In this document: positions 5,707-9,364 of the stretch, piece by piece
How the letters are laid out: the number at the start of each line of letters is the position of its first letter
How positions within the stretch are numbered: position 1 is the first letter of the stretch
NCBI GenBank assembly: GCA_038244055.1
Contig: JBBRTW010000274.1
Span: 1 to 9,364 of the forward strand
Direction of reading: 5' to 3'
Length of the DNA stretch: 9,364 nt
Origin: DASPKW01 sp038244055
GTDB lineage: Bacteria > Planctomycetota > Phycisphaerae > Tepidisphaerales > Tepidisphaeraceae
Translations under genes and position numbers: made by a program
Notes under the pieces: generated by a model
Told to the model about the DNA's origin: nothing
What the model saw: the letters and a program-made list of their open reading frames with translations, nothing else
The model's database searches: none

Positions 5707-6759
5707 TCACTTTTTGCCCAGCATCCGATCCAGCGAATCGCTCGTCTGATGCACCAGCGCTTCGGGGTAGTGGATATAGGGGTGGAAGTATTCGAAGGTC
5801 AGGTAGCCTTTGTAGCCGGTGGTGTCGAGCGCCTGCATGACGGCGGGCCAGTCGGTGGTGCCATCGAGCAGCGGCCGGAACGTCTCCAGCGAATAATCCG
5901 TCCCTTTCTTGGTGTACTCCTTGAAATGCACGTTTTTAATGCGCTTGCCCAATATGTTGACCCAGTGCTCGGGGAACTGGAACATCATGATGTTTCCGGT
6001 GTCGAAGTGGACCTTCAGGCGCTCGCTGGCGAAGCTGTCGACGAAGGCCATCATCTCGCCGGGGGTCATCAGGTAGCCGTTGAAGAAGATGTTCTCGATG
6101 TTCATGGAGACGTTGAGCTTCTCGGCCTGGGGGAGGAGCTTGCCGATCGCGTCGCGGGCGCGCTGGTCGCAGATGTCGTTGGGGACCGGCTCGTGATCGG
6201 TGCGCCAGGGGATGTGGACCGCGCCGGGGACGACCAGGAGGTTCTCGACGCCGAGGTCGTGTGCGGCCTGGGTCATCAGCCCGGCCAGTTCGATGCCGCG
6301 GGCGCGCCTGGCCGGGTCGTTGCTGGAGAGCGGGTAGGGCCAGAAGAGGAAGGAGCAGAGGCCGGAGATCTGGATGCCGATGCGGTCGGCCATTTTGCGG
6401 ATGGCGGCGTACTCTTTCGGGCCGGCCTTGGGGGAGAGGTCGTTGTCGAGATCGTAATTGAGCTCGATGCCGTCGAAGCCGGCGTTTTTGGCGAGGGTCA
6501 TGCACTCCTGGAGGTTCATCCGCTGGGGATAGGGGAAGGCCCAGAGGTTGATCGACTTCTTCATGTCGTATTTGCGCGGGGAGGAGCGGCGCTCATCGGG
6601 CGCGGAGGCGGGGGTAGGAGAGTCGGGCGCGGGGGGCGAAGGGGGGGCGGCGGCGCTGGCGGGGGAAGGAGTGGCAATGGCCGCGCCGGCGGCCAGGAGG
6701 GCGCTGGACATGAGGTTGCGGCGGGAGAGGGAAGAACCGGCGGAAGGGTCGAAGGGCAT
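5707..6759 (-). CDS. Tat-exported sugar phosphate isomerase/epimerase-like TIM-barrel protein
   Basis: 350-residue protein of the xylose isomerase-like TIM-barrel family (hydroxypyruvate isomerase, tagatose epimerase and inosose dehydratase relatives). The N-terminus has a twin-arginine motif (SRRNLM, Arg13-Arg14), a hydrophobic stretch (20-30) and an Ala-rich cleavage region near ASA (34-36), then a Pro/Ser/Ala linker to about residue 62. The barrel starts at about 66. Likely metal ligands follow family order: Glu222 (NIENIFFN), Asp253 (VHFDTGN), His278 (KNVHFKEY) and Glu323 (LTFEYF); Glu99 (GIELNY) is another conserved acidic residue. Metal cofactor loading before export is the usual reason for Tat use. 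CGGAG six bases before the ATG supports the start. It is monocistronic. Exact reaction is unknown; keto-sugar isomerisation or epimerisation is inferred from the family. Confidence 0.88.
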   Translation of the reverse strand: MPFDPSAGSSLSRRNLMSSALLAAGAAIATPSPASAAAPPSPPAPDSPTPASAPDERRSSPRKYDMKKSINLWAFPYPQRMNLQECMTLAKNAGFDGIELNYDLDNDLSPKAGPKEYAAIRKMADRIGIQISGLCSFLFWPYPLSSNDPARRARGIELAGLMTQAAHDLGVENLLVVPGAVHIPWRTDHEPVPNDICDQRARDAIGKLLPQAEKLNVSMNIENIFFNGYLMTPGEMMAFVDSFASERLKVHFDTGNIMMFQFPEHWVNILGKRIKNVHFKEYTKKGTDYSLETFRPLLDGTTDWPAVMQALDTTGYKGYLTFEYFHPYIHYPEALVHQTSDSLDRMLGKK

Positions 6760-6831
6760 GGCGGCTCCGGGGAAGAAGGATGTGGGACGGCGCTAATTTT
6801 ACGAAGGGGGATGGCAGTCTCAAACAAGAAA

Positions 6832-6859
6832 GAACGATGAATGATGAATGATGGATGAT
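6832..6859 (+). repeat. Degenerate heptamer tandem repeat (GAATGAT type)
   Basis: Four 7-base units: GAACGAT, GAATGAT, GAATGAT and GGATGAT. They lie in the divergent spacer between the TIM-barrel gene and the GYF_2-type gene, 19 bases before a second heptamer tract. Confidence 0.7.
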
Positions 6860-6878
6860 GAGGAACCAGTCCGCTTCC

Positions 6879-6913
6879 GATGAACGATGGACAATTGACA
6901 ATTGACAATGGAC
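6879..6913 (+). repeat. Degenerate heptamer tandem repeat (AATTGAC type)
   Basis: Five 7-base units: GATGAAC, GATGGAC, AATTGAC, AATTGAC and AATGGAC. The sequence drifts from the GATGAAC form, related to the tract at 6832-6859, to AATTGAC. TTG and ATG triplets inside it (6902, 6908) open the frame of the next gene, but they are not credible starts. Confidence 0.7.
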
Positions 6914-6982
6914 CACCAGATATCTATTGAATCCCCCGCCCCCACCTGCGAGAATAGCCCCACCCTTGAGGAAAGAACTTTT

Positions 6983-7585
6983 ATGTCGCAATACTATCTC
7001 GCGGATGGGAACAATCGCCGTGGACCGTTTAATCCCGAGCAGCTTCCCGGGCAGGGATTGACGGCCGAGACGCTGGTCTGGCGCGAGGGGCTGCCGGACT
7101 GGGTTCGGGCGGATTCGATTCCGGAGCTTCGGGCGTTTCTGCCCGCGCCGCACGCGCAGCCGCAGTATGGCCAGCCGCAGCAGCAATACGGCCAGCCGCA
7201 ACATCAACAGTACGCGCCGCAGCCGCAGCAGTACGGGCAGCCTCAGTACGGGCAGCCGCAGCAATATGGCCAGCCGCAGTACGGGCAGCCGGGGTATGGG
7301 CAGCCGGCGCAGCTTGGGTACAACAGTTATACGCCGGCCGATGGACCGGGGGCGGGCCTGGGGATTACCAGCATGGTGCTGGGGATCATCTCGCTGCTGC
7401 TCTTCTGTGTCTGGTACATCTCGGTGCCGCTGGCGATCCTGGCGGTGATCTTCGGCGCGGTGGCAGCCAAGAATCCGCGGGCCAAGGGCTTTGCGGTGAC
7501 CGGGCTGGTGTGCGGGTTGATCACGATCGCCATCCTGATCATCCTCCTCATCATCGGCGCGAGTGTCCTGAGCAGTCTCCGCTGA
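6983..7585 (+). CDS. GYF_2 and DUF4190-like membrane protein
   Basis: 200-residue predicted inner-membrane protein from the ATG at 6983. I chose this start because GAGGAAAG lies seven bases upstream and the conserved domain begins at once; the frame stays open to 6902, but that part is repeat DNA. Residues 3-52 are a GYF_2-type domain (YYLADGNNRRGPFNPEQL, later LVWREGLPDWVRADSI), a fold that commonly binds proline-rich peptides. Residues about 56-112 are a low-complexity linker of PQYGQPQ repeats. Residues about 125-197 hold two to three hydrophobic segments with glycine-rich turns, the DUF4190-like pattern (LGITSMVLGIISLLL, AKGFAVTGLVCGLI). The topology suggests a cytosolic GYF domain tethered to the membrane. 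Role unknown. It ends 15 bases before proB and may be co-transcribed with it. Confidence 0.85.
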   Translation: MSQYYLADGNNRRGPFNPEQLPGQGLTAETLVWREGLPDWVRADSIPELRAFLPAPHAQPQYGQPQQQYGQPQHQQYAPQPQQYGQPQYGQPQQYGQPQYGQPGYGQPAQLGYNSYTPADGPGAGLGITSMVLGIISLLLFCVWYISVPLAILAVIFGAVAAKNPRAKGFAVTGLVCGLITIAILIILLIIGASVLSSLR

Positions 7586-7600
7586 TCCCACCCCTCCTCC

Positions 7601-8725
7601 ATGCCCGAGAGCCACCGCAAGCACCTTTCGCTGGTTCGCAGTGTCGTCATCAAGCTTGGCACGCAGCTTCTCACGGATAAGGAGCGCCGGCTGGATGATG
7701 GCTTTCTCCAATCCATCGCGGCCCAGGTGATGGCCCTGCGGGCGGGGGGAATCAATGTGACCATCGTCTCCTCCGGCGCGATCGGGGCGGGGTTGCGCGA
7801 GCTGGGATTGACGGCCCGGCCGAAGGACCTGGCGACCTTGCAGGCGGTGGCGGCGGTGGGGCAGCGCAAGCTGATGGATGCGTGGGCCACGGCGTTCGCG
7901 GTTCATAAGCTTCCCGTGGCGCAGATCCTCCTGACGCGCGAGGATATGGATCGGCGGGCGCGGTTCCTCAACCTCCGCAATACCATCCACGTTCTCCACG
8001 AGATGGGCGCGATCCCGATCATCAACGAGAACGATACGATTTCCACCGATGAGATCGTGCGCATCAGTTTCGGCGATAACGACATCCTGGCGGCGCTGGT
8101 GACGCATGTCTTGCGGGCGAACCTGCTGGTGTTGATGACGGTGGTGGATGGGCTGCTGGATGGGGAGGGCAAACCGGTGCGGCTGGTGGAATCGATCGAG
8201 GAGGCGCAGCAACTGGTGCGGCGCGAGAAGAGCGCCCTGGGCAAGGGGGGGATGGATTCCAAGCTGTCGGCCGCGCGGATGGTGACCGATGCGGGGGAGG
8301 CGATGATCGTGGCCGATGGGCGGATGAAGGATGTGCTGACGCGGGCGATCCTGGGGCAGGAGGTATTGGGGACGCTCTTCATTCCCGCGCCGATCAAGCG
8401 CAACTCGCGGGATCGCTGGATCGGCTCGGCGCGGCCGGTGGGAGCGATCGTGGTGGATGAGGGGGCGGTGCGGGCGCTGGTGGAGAAGGGCAAGTCGCTG
8501 TTGCCGGCCGGGATCGTTGCGGTAAAGGGGCAGTTTACCAAGGGGGATTTGGTGGGGGTTGAAGGGCCCGATGGAAAGGAGATCGCGCGCGGGCTGACCA
8601 ATTACCCGGCCGAGATGATCGAGCAGGTGAAGGGGAAGAAGACGGCCGAAGTGCGGGCGCTATTGGGTGAGGCGGCGTACGATGAGGTCGTGCATCGGAA
8701 TAATCTGGTGGTGGGGAGGGGGTAG
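7601..8725 (+). CDS. proB: Glutamate 5-kinase with C-terminal PUA domain
   Basis: 374-residue cytoplasmic enzyme, close to the 367 residues of E. coli ProB. It phosphorylates L-glutamate with ATP to glutamate 5-phosphate, the first and feedback-regulated step of proline synthesis. The amino acid kinase domain has VVIKLGTQLL (Lys18, Gly20), VSSGAIGAG (57-64), NENDTIS (142-148), FGDNDILAALVT (157-168) and GKGGMDSKLSAA (Lys215 onward), all in the expected order. Residues about 282-365 form a PUA domain (LLPAGIVAVKGQFTKGDLV), present in many bacterial ProBs. The ATG has no Shine-Dalgarno element; the 15-base gap to the upstream stop is pyrimidine-rich (CCCCTCCTCC), so translation may depend on coupling. 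No proA or proC is visible nearby. Confidence 0.96.
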   Translation: MPESHRKHLSLVRSVVIKLGTQLLTDKERRLDDGFLQSIAAQVMALRAGGINVTIVSSGAIGAGLRELGLTARPKDLATLQAVAAVGQRKLMDAWATAFAVHKLPVAQILLTREDMDRRARFLNLRNTIHVLHEMGAIPIINENDTISTDEIVRISFGDNDILAALVTHVLRANLLVLMTVVDGLLDGEGKPVRLVESIEEAQQLVRREKSALGKGGMDSKLSAARMVTDAGEAMIVADGRMKDVLTRAILGQEVLGTLFIPAPIKRNSRDRWIGSARPVGAIVVDEGAVRALVEKGKSLLPAGIVAVKGQFTKGDLVGVEGPDGKEIARGLTNYPAEMIEQVKGKKTAEVRALLGEAAYDEVVHRNNLVVGRG

Positions 8726-8740
8726 GGTTGCGGGGTGGGG
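8713..8740 (+). other. G-rich run with quadruplex potential at the proB stop
   Basis: Five G runs (8713-8716, 8718-8722, 8725-8727, 8732-8735, 8737-8740) are separated by 1-4 bases and span the proB stop codon. The pattern meets the simple G3+N1-7 quadruplex rule on the sense strand. Whether it folds in the cell or affects proB mRNA is unknown. Confidence 0.5.
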
Positions 8741-8747
8741 TTGGTGG

Positions 8748-8800
8748 AAAACTAAAAACTAAAAACTTAAGGCGGGGGGGTGGAGACAAAATGCCCCCCG
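8748..8800 (-). terminator. Weak candidate minus-strand terminator with heptamer T tail
   Basis: A 7-bp stem pairs CGGGGGG (8773-8779) with CCCCCCG (8794-8800). Read on the minus strand it is followed by a T-rich tail, the complement of three A-rich heptamers at 8748-8768 (AAAACTA, AAAACTA, AAAACTT). That gives a terminator-like layout for minus-strand transcripts coming from the right. The same A-rich tract is also another 7-base tandem repeat. No T tract follows on the plus strand. Confidence 0.35.
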
Positions 8801-8859
8801 ATGAAAGGCACTGATCATTCGAGCGCCGCACCGGCGAGGGAGTTTTGCGCATTGGCTGC

Positions 8860-8878
8860 CACCGGCAAGGGACCGGTG
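8860..8878. repeat. Small hairpin CACCGG/CCGGTG
   Basis: A 6-bp perfect stem with a 7-base loop (CAAGGGA). It recalls the imperfect hairpin near 2396-2426, which also begins GCCACCGG, and may be another short dispersed repeat. Minor feature. Confidence 0.35.
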
Positions 8879-8890
8879 TAGCCGCACATG

Positions 8891-8974
8891 TAGCTCGACA
8901 TTCCGATGTCGAGGCCGGGGGATTGGGATGACCAGCCGCCCCGGCCGCTGACTCGACATCGGAATATCGAGCTA
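8891..8974. repeat. 23-bp inverted repeat abutting the intron 5' end
   Basis: Arms 8891-8913 and 8952-8974 are reverse complements with one mismatch. The 38-base interior holds a further 8-bp pairing (GGCCGGGG 8913-8920 with CCCCGGCC 8939-8946). Each arm can also fold on itself: CTCGACAT/ATGTCGAG around TCCG on the left is perfect, and the right arm does so with one mismatch. So the DNA can form one long hairpin or two short ones. The right arm ends exactly where the group II intron starts (8975). It may be the structured insertion target, a terminator, or a mobile palindrome. Confidence 0.75.
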
Positions 8975-9254
8975 GTGCGTCCGAGAGTGTACCAGATCAG
9001 CGAGGTGAAAGTCCTCGTCGGGCAGGCGTTCTCCGGCCCGTAACTGAAGGTAACCGCGTGGCCGCGAGGCCGGGTGGAGAGCAACCGGAGGTGAATGACC
9101 GGTCCGAAACGCAAGTGAACTCGATTCGGCTGGATGATGCGGCGAGCCTGCTAGCAAATGGCGAAGCCCAGACCCGATGTTCCGGAGTGTCTCCGGGCGG
9201 CGGGAGGCCCGGCGCGTTGATGGGTAAGGATCGGCGCATGAATAGCGGTCGGGA
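8975..9254 (+). mobile_element. Group II intron, 5' fragment (ribozyme domain I)
   Basis: The segment begins GTGCG, the bacterial group II intron 5' boundary, and runs into GAGTGTACCAGATCAGC and the hallmark CGAGGTGAAAGTCCTCG hairpin (stem 9001-9005 with 9013-9017). A CGGGC/GCCCG stem (9019-9023 with 9036-9040) follows, then other compact structured GC-rich blocks such as GAAGGTAACCGCGTGGCCGC, all typical of domain I. No reverse transcriptase/maturase reading frame follows. From about 9255 the sequence becomes minus-strand coding, so the intron appears truncated or interrupted at about 280 bases. The 3' limit is approximate. I recognise the element by sequence pattern only and cannot assign its structural class. 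Confidence 0.75.
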
Positions 9255-9364
9255 CTACCGGGGCACGGCGATGTAATTCCACTTGGGGAGAACTTTGTCG
9301 AAGAGCAGGGGCAGGTTGGCTTTGAAGTCGTTGGCGACCTGTCGGCCGGTTTCGTAGACGCGGC
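9255..9364 (-). CDS. Unidentified protein, C-terminal end (partial)
   Basis: The last 35 codons and stop of a gene that enters from the right edge. The readable end has ETGRQVANDFKANLPLLF and closes with KWNYIAVPR. Third codon positions are strongly G/C (CTG, CTC, GCC, ATC, GTG), so it looks truly coding. The stop codon sits at the junction with the intron fragment. A transposase of an insertion sequence that broke the intron would fit the context, and the WNY-x-x-x-P ending is reminiscent of some transposase C-termini, but I do not recognise the family from so short a tail. Confidence 0.6.
   Translation of the reverse strand, partial: RVYETGRQVANDFKANLPLLFDKVLPKWNYIAVPR

Noticed and set aside
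5371..6840. 489-codon plus-strand frame opposite the TIM-barrel and protease genes
   Set aside because: Val/Gly/Asp-rich shadow translation with no domain; the minus-strand genes have clear catalytic motifs and a Tat signal.
6593..8212. 539-codon minus-strand frame opposite proB and the GYF_2-type gene
   Set aside because: Arg/Pro/His-rich shadow of two well-supported plus-strand genes.
8891..8974. Integron attC site
   Set aside because: The size and hairpin shape fit, but I do not see the conserved GTTRRRY and RYYYAAC boxes at the arm ends, and there is no integrase in the window.
8815..9157. Several minus-strand frames of 60-100 codons over the right-hand repeats and intron
   Set aside because: They translate structured RNA and palindromic DNA; such frames are commonly mis-annotated inside group II introns.

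Overview
The window is a GC-rich bacterial chromosomal stretch. It looks most like a member of the Planctomycetota or a close relative. This rests on gene style: a Tat-exported sugar isomerase/epimerase-like TIM barrel, a Gfo/Idh/MocA oxidoreductase, a GYF_2 plus DUF4190-type membrane protein, a DUF6600-like lipoprotein, and spacers full of short degenerate repeats. There is no rRNA or other phylogenetic marker, so the assignment is an inference.

Layout, left to right. Positions 1-417 are non-coding with two C12 tracts and a weak promoter for the first gene. Positions 418-2262 (+) encode a lipoprotein with a DUF6600-like tryptophan-rich domain and a long Ala/Lys/Glu/Arg repeat tail, followed by a hairpin terminator. 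Positions 2365-2937 are a gene-free, repeat-bearing spacer. Positions 2938-4086 (+) encode a Gfo/Idh/MocA oxidoreductase. Converging on it from the minus strand are three collinear small genes: a retropepsin-like aspartic protease (5523-5107), a DUF6932-like nucleotidyltransferase (5057-4539) and an Xre/HigA-like HTH protein (4542-4099). The last two overlap by ATGA. Next come a 15-bp inverted repeat (5606-5670), the Tat-exported TIM-barrel protein (6759-5707, minus), a divergent spacer with heptamer repeats, the GYF_2/DUF4190-type protein (6983-7585, +) and glutamate 5-kinase ProB (7601-8725, +). The right end holds a G-rich run, more heptamers, a 23-bp inverted repeat that abuts the 5' end of a group II intron fragment (8975 to about 9250), and the last 35 codons of a minus-strand gene that leaves the window.

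How it fits together. The two sugar-type enzymes (Gfo/Idh/MocA and TIM barrel) belong to families often found together in carbohydrate catabolism, but here they are separated by the small-gene cassette and point towards each other. The cassette has the organisation of a toxin-antitoxin or phage-defence module: a minimal nucleotidyltransferase translationally coupled to an Xre-type regulator, with an aspartic protease gene 49 bp upstream. Both the protease and the nucleotidyltransferase have candidate promoters placed so that transcripts would begin at or next to the start codon (leaderless). This cassette and the intron/inverted-repeat junction at the right end are the parts most worth following up.
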